Shown here one piece after another: positions 23,951 through 36,620 of a stretch of 64,000 bases of DNA (position 1 is the first letter of the stretch; every line of letters begins with the position of its first letter). The position numbers were made by a program, and so were the translations under genes. Location of the stretch: contig JAEMWC010000238.1 in assembly GCA_016490735.1 (NCBI GenBank), positions 946,833 through 1,010,832 of the forward strand, in the 5' to 3' direction. Source of the DNA: Pachyseris speciosa. Taxonomy: Eukaryota > Cnidaria > Anthozoa > Scleractinia > Pachyseridae. Below the pieces are notes generated by a model. That model had not been told where the DNA came from. It made no database searches and saw nothing but the letters and a program-made list of their open reading frames with translations.

Positions 23951-26900
23951 TTTTAAAAACTTGTAAGAACATGTTTAAAGTTGGTGGTGTTTACTAGCTG
24001 TGGTGAGTACTACTTGTTTGCGCGATGTGGAGAGCTAACAATCAATTCCTGATTTCCGAGATTTTGAAAGTCGGTCCTAAATCTCACTGTTTGAAAACTT
24101 GCAAGATCATGTTCCAAGTAGGTGGTGTTTACTAGCTGCGATAAATACTAGTCGTGCGAACGATGTGGAGCGCGTCCCATCAATTCCTGATTTTCGACAT
24201 TTTGACTTTCGGTAATAGTCTGTCTCTTTAAAAACTTGTAAGAGCATTTTGAAAGTAAGTGGTTTTTACTAGCTGTAATGAGTACTACCTGTCCGCGCGG
24301 TGAGAAGCGCTTCCCATCAATACCTGATTTCCGAGATTTTGAAATTCAATCATAATCTCAAACTTGGAAAACTTTTAAGATCGTATTGAAAGCAGGTTAC
24401 TTTTTACTAGCTGTGATGAGTACTATTTGCGGGCACGGTGTGAAACGCGTCCCATCAATTCCTGATTTGACTCTCGGTCATAATCTCACTCTTTTCAAAC
24501 TTGTAAGGACATGTTAAATGTAGGTGTGTTTTTCTAGCTGTGATCAGCTGTGATCAGCTGTGATCAGCTGTGGTCTTGAGCGCGTCCCATCAATTCCTGA
24601 TATCCGAGATTTTGACACTCGGTCATAATCTCATTCTTTGAAAGCTTGTAAGAGGACGATAAAGGTAGATGGTTTCTACTAGCTATGATGTGTGCTACTT
24701 GTGCACACGATTCGAGGAGCGTGCCATCACGTCCGGATTTCCGACATTTTGACTGTCGGTCATATTATCACGAATTGCAAACTTGCAAGGTGTTGTTGAA
24801 GTTAGGTGTTTTTACTGGCTGGGATGAATACTACTTGTGCGAACAATGTGGAGCATGTCCCATCAAGTCCTTAGTGTCGAGGTTTTTACTCTCGGTCTTA
24901 ACCTCATATTTTGAAAACCTATAAGAGCATGTGTAAAGTAGGTGGTTTTCAATAGCTGTGATGAGTTCTAATTGTGCGCACGATGTGGAACGCTTACCAT
25001 TAATTCCTGATTTTAGAGATCTTGACTCTCGGTCATTATGTCACTTTTTTGAAAACTTGTAAGAACATGTCGAATTAGGTTTTTTTTACTAGCTATGGTG
25101 AGTACTACTTCGTCACACGGTGTGGAGAGCTTACCATGAATTTATGGTTTCCGAGATTTACACTATCGGTGATTATCTCACTTCTTGAAAACTTGTAAGA
25201 GGATTTCGAAAGTGGGTGGCTGATGATTTCCGACACTTTCACGGTAGGAGATAATCTCATTCCTTGAAAACCTTAAAGATCATGTTCAAATTAGCTTGTT
25301 TTAACTAGCTGTGTTGAATACTTGTCGAGCGGACGATGTCGAACGCTTCCCATCAATTCGTGGTTTTTGACAGTTTGGGTCTCGGTGCTAATCTCGCTGT
25401 TTGAAAACTTTTAAGATCATTATAAAAGTTGGTGGTTTTAACTAGCTGTGATGAGTACTACTTTTAGGCACGGTGAGGAGAGCTTACCATCGATTCCTAA
25501 TTTGGGAGATTTTGACACTCAGTCATAACTTCACCCTTTGCAAACCTTTAAGAGCATGTTAAAAGTAGGTGGTTTTTACTAGCTGTGATGAGTGCGACTT
25601 GTGCATACGATGTGATGCGCGACCCGTCACTTTCTGATTTTCGAGATTTTCACTTTCGGTCATAATGTAACTGTTTGAACACTTGCAAGATCATGTTGGA
25701 AAATGGTAGTTTTTACTACCTGTAATGAGTACTACTTTGTTACTCGATGTCGGTCACCCTTTGAAAACCTTCACGATCATGTTCAACGCAGGTGGATTTT
25801 CGTAGCGGTGATTAGTACTACTTGTGCGCACGATGTGGAGCGCGTCGCATCATTTCTTAATTTCCGAGATTTTGACTCTCGGTCATAATGTCACCCTTTT
25901 CAAACCTTTAAGAGCATGTTGAAAGTAGGTGCTTTTTACCAGCTTTTAAGAGTACTACTTGTGCGCACGATGTGCGGTGCGTCCCATCAATTACTGATGT
26001 CCGAGATTTTAACTGTCGATCATTATCTCACTCTTTGAAAACTTGCAAGATCATGTTGAAGGTTTGCGCACGGTGTGGAGCGCGTACCGTCCATTCGTGA
26101 ACTTGCAAGACCGCGTTGAAAGTAGCTGGTTTTTACTAGCTGTGGTGAGTACTACTTGGGCGCACGGAGTAGATAACTTATCATCAATTCCTGAAATTTT
26201 TACTCTCGCTTTTGATCTCACCCTTTCAATATTTGAAAGAGCACGTTGAAAGTAGGTGGTTTTTACTAGCTGGGATTAGTACTACTAGGGCGCATGGTGT
26301 GGAACGCTTGCCATTAATTCGTGATTTTCTAGAATTTGAATCTCGGTCGTAATGTGGCTCTTCGATAACTTACAGGATCATGTTGAAATTAAGCGGGTTT
26401 ACTTGCTGTGATGAGTACCAGTTGTGTGTACGGAGTGAAGAGCTTACCATTAATTCCTGATTGCCGACCTTTTGACTCTCGGTCATAATCTCACTCTTTG
26501 AAAACTTGTACGAGCATGTTCAACGTAGGTGCGTTTTCCTACCTGTGATGAGTACTACTTTGCGCACGGTGTGGAGCGCTTACCACGAATTCCTGATTTA
26601 CGACATTTTGACTCTCAGTCTTGCAAGAAATTTGTTTACGTTAGGTGGGTTTACTAGCTGTGATGGGTGCTAGTTGTGCACACGGTGTGGAGCGCGCACT
26701 ACTAAGTCCTGAAATTCCGACATTTTGTCTGTCGGTCATAATATCACTCTTTGAGAACTTGCAACGTCATGTTGAAATTAGGTGGTTTTACTGGCTGTGG
26801 TGAACCCTACTTGTGGAAACAATGTGGATCACGTCCCATAAATACCCGATTTGCCAGATTTAAACTCTTGCCACAATCTCACTCAAAAAACTTGTAAGAG

Positions 26901-28200
26901 CATGTGGAAAAGAGGTGGTTTTTACTAGCTGTGATGAGATCTATTTGACCTCACGGTGAGGGGCGCGTACCATTAGTTACTGATTTACGAGATTTTGACT
27001 CTCGGTGATAATCTCACTCTTTGGAAGCTTGTAACACTATGTTAAATGTTAGTGGTTTTAACTAGCTGTGATGAGTACTACTTCTACCTGCTTACCATGA
27101 ATTTCTTATTTCCGAGGTTTTGACTATCGCTCATAATCTCACTGTTTCAAAACGTCTAAGAGCAAGTTGAAAGCAAGTGGTTTTAAGTACCTGTGATTAG
27201 TACTTCTTGTGCTCACGCTGTGGAGGTGGTCTAATCAATTCCTGATTTTGGAGATTTCGACTCTCGATGACCATCTCACTCTTTGAAAACTTGTAAGAGC
27301 ATGTTGAATCTAGGTGGTTTTTTCTACCTGTGTTGATACTACTTGTGCGAACGATGTCCTCCCCGGCAATTCTCAGTCATAATCTAATTCTTTGAAACCT
27401 TGTAAGAGATTCTTCAAAGTAGGTGGTTTTTACTAGCTGTGATGAGTACCACTTCTGCACACGCTGTGGAGCACTTACCATAATCTAACTCTTTGAAAAC
27501 TAGCAAGATCATGTTCAAAATAGGTAGTCTTCACTAGCTCTGATGAATATTAGTCGCCCACACGATATGTAGCGCGTCCCATCAGTTCCTGATTTTCGAC
27601 GTTTTGAGTTTCTTTTATAATCTCAGTCTTTGAAAACATGTAAGAGCATGTTGAATGTAGGTGGTTTTTACTAGCTGCGATTTGTGCTACTTCTACGCAC
27701 GATTTGAGGGGCGTCCCATAAATTCCGGATTTCCGAGGTTTTGACTGTCGGTGATAATATCACTCTTAGATATCTTGTGAGATTTTGTTAAAAGTCAGTG
27801 GATTTTACTAGCTGTGATGAGTCCTATCTGTGCGCAAGTTAAGAGGTGCGTGCCATCCATTCCTGTTTCCGAGATTTTGACGTACGGTCATGTTACCACG
27901 CTTTCCAAACTTGCGAGGTCTTGTTGAATTTAGGTGGTTTTTACTAGCTGAGATGAATACTACTTGCGCTAACAAAGTAGAGTGAGTCCCATGAATTCCT
28001 TAGTTGCGAGGTTTGGACTCTCGGTCATAATCTTACTCTTTAAAAACATGTTGAAGCATGTTGAAAGTAGATTGTATTTACTATCTGGTTTGACTACTAC
28101 TTGTGTGCAAGGTGTGGAGAGCTTACCATCAATTCCTGATTTCCGAGATTTTGACTCTCGGTGATGATCTCGCTCTTTGAAAACTTGTAACAGCATTTCG
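23951..28200 (+). repeat. 137-bp satellite array, partial higher-order copy X3
   Basis: Monomer order matches 43310-47500 at an offset of about 19.3-19.5 kb, and matches X1 and X2. Shared landmarks are the tttgcgcgatgtggagagc monomer (about 24015), the gcacggagtagataac monomer (about 26160), the gacctcacggtgagg monomer (about 26947) and the gacgtacggtcatgttacc box (about 27880). The 26135 landmark lies about 8.62 kb after its X2 partner. No gene is supported. Confidence 0.9.
24535..24575 (+). repeat. 10-bp micro-repeat, agctgtgatc units
   Basis: The usual single agctgtgatg box is replaced by three units of agctgtgatc and a fourth, changed unit (agctgtggtc). The run sits where one monomer has lost its gagtactac part, and looks like replication slippage. 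Confidence 0.9.
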
Positions 28201-30942
28201 AAAGTAGCCGTGCTAAGTGCTACTTGTGCGCTTGATGTGGAGCGCGTACCATCAATTCATGATTTGCGAGATTTTGACTATCGGTCATAATCTCACTCTT
28301 TAAAAACTTACAACATCATGTTCAAAATAGGTGGATTTTGCTAGCTGTGATGAATACTATTCGTGCAGACGATGTGGAGCGCGTGCCATCAATTCCTCAT
28401 TTTAAACAGTTTGAGTTTCGGTTCACTCTTTGAAAATTTGTAAGCGCATGTTGGAAGTAGGTGGTTTTTACCAGCTGTAATGAGTACTACTTGTGCACAC
28501 GCTGAGAAGCGCTTGCCATCAATACCTGATTTGCGAGATTTTGACTCTCGGTCATAAGCTCATACTTGGAAAACCTTTAAGATCGTGTTGAAAGGAGGTT
28601 ACTATTTACTAGCTGTGACGAGTACTACTTGTTTGCACGGTGCGAAACGCGTCCCATCAATTTCAGATTTGTCAAATTATCTCTCTCGGTAATAATCTCT
28701 TTCTTTTCAAACTTGTAAGGATGTGTTGAATGTAGGTGTTTTTTTTCTTGCTGTGGCGCGCGTCCCATCAATTCCTCATATCCGAGATTTTGACACTCGG
28801 TCATAATCTCAGTCTCTGAAAGCTTTTAAGAGGATGTTAAAGGTAGGTGGTTTCTACTAGCTGTGATGCGTGCTACTTGAGCAGAAGATTTGAGGGGCTT
28901 GCCATCACTTCCGGATTTCGGAGATTTTGACTGTCGGTCATAATCTCACTCTTTGAAAACTTTACGAACATGATCAAAGTAGGTGGCTTTTACTAGCTGT
29001 GATTAGTACTACTTTAGCGCATTGTTTTCAGAGCATACAATTAATTGTTGGTTTCCGATATTTTGACTTTGTTTCATAATAACACTGTTTAAAATTTTGT
29101 AACAGGATGTTCAAAGTAAGTCGTTGTTACTAGCTGTGATGAGTAGTACTTTTGCGCACAGTGTGGAGAACTTACCATCGATTTCTGATTTCCGAGATTT
29201 ATAATGTCAGTTATTATCTCACTCTCTGAAAACTTGTAAGAGGATTTCGAAAGTAGGTGAATTTTACGAGCCCTGATGATTGCTACTTGTGCGCGCGATA
29301 TGTAGCGCGTCCCATCAATTGATGATTTGCGAGATTATGACTGTCGGTCATAAATCTCATTCTTTGAACACTTGAATGATCACTTTCAAATTAGGGGCTT
29401 TTGACTAGCTGTGTTGAATACTAGTCGAGCGGTCGACGTGAAGCGAGTCCCTTCAATTCCTGATTTTCGGCGGTTTGAGTCTCGGCGCTAATCTCGCTCA
29501 TTAAAAAGGCATAAGAACATGTGAAAAGTTGATGGTTCTTACAAGCTGTGACGAGTACTACTTGTACGCACGGTGTGGAGACCTTACCATCCTTTCCTGA
29601 TTGCAAAAGATCTTGACTCTCAGTCATAATCTCACTCTTTGTAAACCGGTAAGAGCATGTTAAAAGTAGATGGTTTTTACTAGCTGTGGTGAGTACTACT
29701 GGTGCGCACGATGAGAAGCGTTTGCCATCAATATCTGATTTGCGAGATTTTGACTGTCGGTCATAATCTCAAACTTGGAAAACTCTTAAGATCGTGTTGA
29801 AAGCAGGTTACTTTTCACTAGCTGTGATGAGTACTATTTGTGTGCATGGTGAGAAACGCGTCCCATCAATTCCTGATTTTCCAAATTTTGACTATCGGTC
29901 ATAATCTCACTCTTTTCAAACTTGTAAGGACATGTTGAATGTAGGTGTATTTTTTCTAGCTGTTATGAGTTGTACTTGTGCCGTCGGTCTGGAGCGCGTC
30001 CCATCAATTCCTCATATCCGAGATTTTGACACTTTGTCATAATCTCAGTCTTTCAAAGCTTGAAAGAGGACGATAGAGGTAGGTGGTTTCGATTAGCTGT
30101 GATGTATGCTACTTGTGCACAGATGTGAGTAGCGTGGAATCACTTCCTGATTTCCGAGATTTTGACTGTCGGTCAGATCACGAATTGAAAACTTGCAAGG
30201 TGTTGTTGAATTTAGGTGTTTTTACTAGCTGGGATGAATACTACTTGTGCGAACAATGTGGAGCACGTCCCATCAAGTCCTTAGTGTCAAGGGGTTTTAC
30301 TCTCGGTCTTAATCTCACACTTTGAAAACTTGTAACAGCATGTGTGAAGTAAATGGTTTTCAATAGCTGTGATGAGTGTTACTTGTGCGCACGGTGTGGA
30401 ACGCTAACCATTAAATCCGGATTTCAGATATTTTGACTCTCGGTCATTATCTAACTTTTTGAAAAGTTGTAAGAACATGTTGAAAGTTGGTGGGTAGCTT
30501 TGGTGAGTACTACTTTTGCACACGGTTTTGAGAGCTGACGATCAATTTCTGACTTCCGAGATTTTGAGTCTCGGTGAGAACCTCACTCTTTAAAAACTTG
30601 GAATAGGACTTCCAAAGTAGATTGGTGGCTTCGATAAGCCCTGAATGAGTGCTACTTCTGCCCACGATGTGAAGCGCGTGCCATCAATTCATGATTTCCG
30701 AGATTTTGACGGTCGGTCTTAATCTCACTCTTTGAAAACTTGGAAGATCATGTTCAAAGTAAGCGGTTTCACCAGCTGTGATGAGTGCCTGTTGTGTGCA
30801 CGGTGGGGAGAGCTTACCATGAATTCCCGATTTCGGACCTTTTGACTCTTGGTCGTAATCTCACTCTTGAATACTACTTGTGCAAACAATGTGTAGCGCG
30901 TCCCATCAAGTCCTTCGCTGCGAGGTTTTGGGTTTCGGTCAC
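28201..30942 (+). repeat. 137-bp satellite array, left part of higher-order copy Y1
   Basis: Direct-orientation monomers lead up to the first strand-switched segment. The order matches the sequence before the other two switched segments: 28930-29060 pairs with about 36630-36760, and 30400-30942 pairs with about 38380-38970 and 50600-51170. Over 30785-30967 and 51013-51195 the two copies differ at only a few bases, showing much higher identity between HOR copies than between neighbouring monomers. Confidence 0.9.
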
Positions 30943-31840
30943 ATCACAGGTAGTAAGGACCACCTAGATTGGACATGGCCTTACAAAGTGTTCAAAGAGT
31001 GAGATTATCATCGAGAGTCAAAATCTCTGAAATCAGGAATTGATTGGACCTCCTCCACACCGTGAGCAGAAGAAGTATTCATCACAGCTACTGAAATCCA
31101 CCTACTTTCACCTTGTTCTTAGAAGTTTTCAAAGAGTGAGATTATGACCTAGAGTCAAAATCTCGGAAATCGGAAATTCATGGTAAGCGCTCAACACCGC
31201 GCTTACAAGTAGTACTCATCACAAGTAGTAAAAACCACCAACTCTTAAAATGCTGTTACAAGTTTCCAAAGAGTGACATTATATTATCACCGAGACCCAA
31301 AATCTCGTAAATCAGGAATTAATGGTACGCGCTCCTTACCGTGCGCTTTAGTAATATTTTAAGAGTGAGATCGAAATCAGGTATTGATGGGACGCACTCC
31401 ACATTGCTTGCATAAGTAATATAAAACACATTCATAAGACAAATATTCATAGGGTGAGATCAAAAGCGAGAGTAAAAATGTCGGTAATCAGGAATTGATG
31501 GGAAGCGCTCCACACCGAGAATAAAAGTAGTATTCATTACCGCTATTAAAAACCAGCTACTTTCAACGCACAAGTAAAAAGTGAGATTATGACCGACAGT
31601 GTAAATCTCGAAAATCGGGAATTGATGGTAACCTCTCCACACCGTGCGCACAAGTACACAGCTAGTAAAAACCACCAACTTTCAACATGTTCTTACAACT
31701 TTGCAAAAGGTCAGATTACGACAGAGTCACAATCTCTGAAAACTGGAATTGATGGTTACCATTCCACGGCGTGCGCACACGTAGAAATCATCACAGCTTA
31801 TGAAACCACCTACTATCAACATGCTCTTATAAGTTTTCAA
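30943..31840 (-). repeat. Reverse-oriented satellite segment, copy 1
   Basis: At about 30942 the array switches strand. Monomers now read as reverse complements, seen in boxes such as aaagagtgagattatcatc, ggaattgattggacctcc and catcacagc. Six to seven monomers follow in this orientation, one of them AT-rich and diverged (about 31370-31450). The left junction (ggtcac|atcacaggtagtaagg) is shared with copy 3 at 51170. The right end at about 31840 differs from the other two copies: it stops at aagttttcaaag and joins a direct monomer, the result of a deletion. By eye, the first 245 bp or so are about 97% identical to copy 3. Confidence 0.92.
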
Positions 31841-33772
31841 AGCTGTGATGAATACTAGTCGTATCGACGATGTGGAGCACGTCCAATCAATTCCTACTTG
31901 TGCGCACGGTGTGCAGCTTGTCCCATCCATTCCTGATATCCGAGATTTGTAGCGGTGATGTGTGCTACTTGTGCGCACGATTTAAGAAGCGTCCCTTCAA
32001 TTCCGGATTTCCGAGATTTTCACTGTAGGTCATAGTCTCATTCTTTTAAAACTTGCAAGATCGTCTTCAAGGAAGGTTGTTTTTACTAGCTGTGATGAAT
32101 ACTAGTGGTGTGGATCATGCGGAGAGCGTCCCATCAACTGCTGATATTCGACATTTTGAGTTTCGGTAATAATTTCACTCTTAGAAATCTTGTAAGATCA
32201 TGTTGAGAAATCTTGTAAGATCATGTTGATTTTACTAGCTGTGATTAGTCCTACCTGTGCGCACGGTATAAGGTGACGGTCATGTTATCACGCTTTCAAA
32301 ACTTGCAAGGTCTTGTTGAATTTAGGTGGTTTCTACTAGCTCCGATAAATACTACTTGTATGAGCGAGACCCGTCAATTCCTTAATTGCGAGATTTGGAC
32401 TCTTGGTCTTAATCTCAATCCTTGAAAACTTGTAAGAGCATGTTGATAGTAGGAGGTTTTTCCTAGCTGTGATGATTTGTACGTATGCGCACGAAGTGGC
32501 ACGCTTACCATCAATTCCTGGTCTGAGACATTTTGACTCTCAGTCATAATCTCACCTTTTGAAACCTTGTTAGAACATGTTGAAAGTTGGTCGTTTTACT
32601 AGCTGTGGTGAGTACTACTTGTTTGCATGATGTGGAGAGCTTACAATCAATTCCTAATTTCCGACATTTTGACAGTCGGTTATAATGCCAAGTAGGTGGT
32701 TTTTACTAGCTGTGATGTATACTAGTCGTGCGGCGATGTAGAGCGCGTCCAATCAATTAGAGATTTTCGACTTTTTGACTTCGGTAATAGTCTGTCTCTT
32801 TAAAAACTTTTAAGAGCATTTTGAAAGTAAGTGGTTTTTACTAGCTGTGATTAGTACTACTTTTGCGAACGGTGAGAAGCGCTTGCCATCAATACCTGAT
32901 TTGCGAGATTTTGACTGTCGGTCATAATCTCAAACGTGAAAAACTTTAAAGATGGTGGTGAAAGCAGGTTACTTTTTACTAGCTGTGATGAGTACTATTT
33001 GTGTGCACGGTGTGAAACGCGTCCCATCAATTCCTGATTTGCCAAATTTTGACTCTCAAAGTGGTAAGGACATGTTGAATGTAAGTGTTTTTTTCTAGCT
33101 TTGATGAGTCTTACTTGTGCGCACGGCCTAGAGCGCGTCCCATCAATTCCTTATATCCGCGATTTTGACACTCGGTCATAATATCACTCCTTGAAAGCTT
33201 GTAAGAGGACGATAAAGCCAGGTGGTTTCTACTAGCTGTGATGTGTGCTACTTGTGCACACGATGGTGTTTTTTAGTAGCTGTGATGAGTTCTACTTGTG
33301 CGAACGCTCTGGAGGGCGTCCCATCAGTTTCTGATAACCTAGAATTTGACTCGCGGTCATAATCTCACTCTTTGAAAGCTTATAAGAGGATGTAAAAAGT
33401 ATGTGGTTTCTACTAGGTGTGATGTGTCCTACTTGTTCGCACTATTGGAGGGGTGTCCCATCAATTCCGGATTTATGAGATTTTTAATATCGGTCATAAT
33501 CTCACTCTTTGAAAACTTGCAACATCATGTTGAAAGTTGGTGGTTTTTACTAGCTGTGATGAGTACGGGTGCACGGTGTGGAGGGTTTACCATCAATTCC
33601 TGATTTTCGAGATTTTGATGCTCGGTGATAATCTCACTCTTTAAAAACTTGTAAGAGGACTTCTAAAGTAGGTGGCTTCGACAAGCCGTGATGAGTGCTA
33701 CTTCTAACCACGATGTGGAGCGAGTGCCATTAATTTATTATTTCCGAGATTTTGGTGGTAATCACTTTCTTT
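31841..33772 (+). repeat. 137-bp satellite array, right part of Y1 and linker
   Basis: Direct orientation resumes. 31850-33240 matches 54000-55510 at an offset of about 22.2-22.3 kb. 33266-33700 matches 36255-36620 at about 2.99 kb, sharing a tgacataacctagaattt-like box and a monomer with cactattggaggggtgtccc. The last monomer before the SINE is degraded (ggtggtaatcactttcttt). No gene is supported. Confidence 0.88.
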
Positions 33773-33828
33773 ATAATAATAATAATAATAATAAGAATAA
33801 TATTAATAATAATAATAATAATAATAAT
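33773..33828. repeat. (AAT)n microsatellite, the SINE tail
   Basis: A run of aat units with two interruptions (aag and att) forms the 3' tail of the minus-strand SINE. Its sense-strand unit is ATT, the complement of the LINE tail at 21539-21561, so these two elements do not share a 3' end. Confidence 0.9.
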
Positions 33829-34019
33829 CACTTTATTTAAGTCTCAAATGTATTTAGCCCAGCACAGATGCTCTACTAATTGGGGAGACTAAATCAAATC
33901 AACTCTAAATAAATCAAATTAAATCAAATGTTGGTTTTTGGGGAGAGGGGAAAACCGGAGTACCCGGAGAAAAACCTCTCGGAGCAGAGTAGAGAACCAA
34001 CAAACTCAGTCCACTTATG

Positions 34020-34095
34020 ACGCCAAGTCCGGGAATCGAACCCGGGACACCTTGGTGGAAGGCGAGTGCTCTCACCACTACGCCAACTCTGCTCC
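34020..34095 (-). other. tRNA-like head of the SINE with pol III A and B boxes
   Basis: The A box TGGCGTAGTGG lies at 34075-34085 and the B box GGTTCGATTCC at 34032-34042, both reading on the minus strand and both matching the pol III consensus. The anticodon-arm region reads cgccttccacc and most resembles tRNA-Gly(UCC), but the acceptor stem does not close, so this is a SINE promoter and not a working tRNA. Confidence 0.85.
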
Positions 34096-34096
34096 C

Positions 34097-36620
34097 CTAG
34101 CTGTGATGTGTGCTACTTGTGCAGAAGATTTGAGGGGCGTGCCATTAATTCCGGATTTCCGAGATTTTGACTGTCGGTCATATTATCACGAATTGAAAAG
34201 TTTCAAAGTCTTGTTGAATTTAGGTGGTTTTTAGTAGCTGGGATGAATACTACTTGTGCGAACAATGTGGGCGCGTCCCATCAAGACCGTAGTTGCGAGG
34301 TTACGACTCTCGGTCATAATCTCAGATTTTGTAAACTTGTAAAAGCATATGTAAAGTAGGTGTTTTTTAATAGCTGTGATGAGTTCTACTTGTGCGGACG
34401 CTGTGGAAGGGTTACCATTAACTCGGGATTTCAGATATTTTGACTCTCGGTCATTATCTCACTTTTTTAAAACTTTTTAGAACCTGTTGAAAGTTGGTGG
34501 TTTTTACTAGCTGTGGTGAGTGCTACTTTTCCAGAGAGCTGACCATCAATTTCTGACTTCCGAGATTTTGACTCTCGGTGATTATCTCACTCTTTTAAAC
34601 CTATTAAGAGGATCTCGAAAGTAGGTCGCTTTACGTTTTTAGCCGTGATGAGTGCTACTTGTGCGAACGATGTGGAGCTCGTCCCATCAATTGATGATTT
34701 CCGAGATTTTGACTGTCGGTCGTAATCTCATTCGTTGAAAACTTGAAAGATCATGTTCAAAGTGGGTGGTTTCTACTAGCTGTGATATGTGCTACTTGCT
34801 CGCACTAATGGAGGGGTGTCCCATCAACTCCGTATTTATGAGATTTTTAATGTCGGTCATAATCTCACTCTTTGAAAACTTGCAATATCATGTTGAAAGT
34901 TGGTGGTTTTTACTAGCTTTGATGAGTAGAGGTTAACGGTGTGAGGGGCTTACCATTAATTCCTGATTTCCGGGATTTTTACTTTCGGTGACAATCTCAC
35001 TCTTTAAAAACTTGTAAGAGTAGGCTTCGACAAGCCGTGATGAGTACTAACTTGTACGCGCGGTGTGGAGCGCTTACCATGAATTTCCGATTTTCGAGAT
35101 TTAGACTCTCGGTCGTAATCTCACTCTCTGAAAACGTCTAAGAGCAAGTTGAAATTAGATGGTTTTCAGTAGCTGTGATGAGTACTTCTTCTGCTTACGG
35201 TGTGGAGGAGGTCTAATCAATTCCTGATTTCCCTGATTTTGACTCTCGATGATAATCTCACTCTTTGAAAACTTGTAAGAGCCTGTTGAATCTAGGTGGT
35301 TTTTCCTACTTCTGATGACCACTACTTTTGGGATCGATGAGCCCCCGACCAACCAATACCTGATTTCCGAGATTTTGACCATCAGTCATAATCTCATTCT
35401 TAGAAAAGTTGTAAGAGAATGTTCAAAGTAGGTGGTTTTTACTAGCTGTGATGAGTACTAGTTCTGCACACGGTGTGGAGCGCTTACCATCAATTGTTGA
35501 TTTCCGAGATTTTGACTATTGTTCATAATCACACTGTTTGAAAACGTGTAAGAGTATGTTCAAAGGAGGTGGTTTTTTTCACTAGCTGTGATGATTTTTA
35601 CGTGTGCGCACGCTGTGGGACGCTTACCATCAATTCCAGTTTTCACAGATTTTGACCTTGTCGTAATCTCACCTTTTAAAAATTTGTAAAAACATGTTTG
35701 ACAGTTGGTAGTTTTTACTAGCTGTGTACTTGTGGGCAGTGTGTGGAGAGCTTAACATCACTTCCTGATTTCCGAGATTTTGAGTGTCGGTCATAATCTC
35801 ACTGTTTGAAAACTTGCAAGATCATGTTCAAAGTTGCTGGTTTTACTAGCTGTGATGTATACTAGACGTGCGGACCATGTGGAGCGCGTCCCATCAATTA
35901 CTGATTTTTGAGTTTTTGAAAACTTGTAAGAGCATGTTGAAAGTACGTTGTTTTTACTAGTGTGAATAGTACTGCTTGGGCGCACGGTGTGGAGCGCGTG
36001 CAATGAGTAGCTGCTTTCCGAGTTTTCGACTTTGGGTCGTAATAAGTACTACTTCTGCGCACGATGTGGAGTGGGTCCATCATTTCCTAATTTACGAGAT
36101 TTTATCTCTGTGACATAACATCACCCTTTCCCAACTTGTAAGAGTAGCTGGTTTTTACTAGGTGTTAAACGCGTACCATCACTTCCAGATTTGCCAAATT
36201 TTGACCCTCGGTCATACTCTCACTCTTTCAAACTTGCAAGGACATGTTGAATGTAGGTGTTTTTTAGTAGCTGTGATGAGATCTACTTGTGCGCACGCTC
36301 TGGAAGGCGTCCCATCAATTCCTGATAACCTAGAATTTGACTCGCGGTCATAATCTCACTCTTTGAAAGCTTATAGGAGGATTTTAAAAGTAGGTGGTTT
36401 CTACAAGGTGTGATGTGTGCTACTTGTTCGCACTATTGGAGGGGTGTCCCATCAATTCCGGATTTATGAGATTTTTAATGTCGGTCATAATCTCACTCTT
36501 TGAAAACTTGCAACATCATGTTGAAAGTTGGTGGTTTTTACTAGCTCTGATGAGTACTGGTGCACGGTGTGGAGGTTTACCATCAATTCCTGTTTTCCGA
36601 GATTTTGAAGGTCGGTCATA
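34097..36620 (+). repeat. 137-bp satellite array, linker block after the SINE
   Basis: This is a mosaic of monomers known from other places. 34100-34290 matches 47855-48050 (the gcagaagatttgaggggcg monomer). 34330-34640 resembles 16240-16500. 35275-35560 matches the starts of X1, X2 and X4. 35590-35780 holds direct relatives of the reversed segments. 36255-36620 is the partner of 33266-33700. No gene is supported. Confidence 0.88.

Larger units (their letters stand above)
33773..34095 (-). mobile_element. tRNA-derived SINE with ATT-repeat tail
   Basis: On the minus strand the element begins ggagcagagttggcgtagtgg at 34095, with a tRNA-like head. A middle region follows containing tttttctccgggtactccgg, and it ends in aaataaagtgatta followed by an (ATT)n tail at 33773-33828. 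SINEs of this type are transcribed by RNA polymerase III and copied by a partner LINE; they encode no protein. The middle region resembles conserved core domains of marine-invertebrate SINEs (the Nin-DC type is possible, not verified). The flanking monomer lacks roughly 40 bp between its ctcttt end and the ctagctg box, and I see no target-site duplication. The string taatcacttt occurs on both sides of the (AAT)n tract (33759-33768 and 33825-33834). Confidence 0.88.

Noticed and set aside
34020..34095. A functional tRNA-Gly gene.
   Set aside because: A and B boxes match, but the acceptor stem does not close and the unit continues into a SINE body with an ATT tail.
33938..34234. A 98-codon open frame over the SINE.
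   Set aside because: It runs antisense through the SINE's tRNA-like head and into satellite; peptides of this kind are typical spurious translations of tRNA-derived SINEs.
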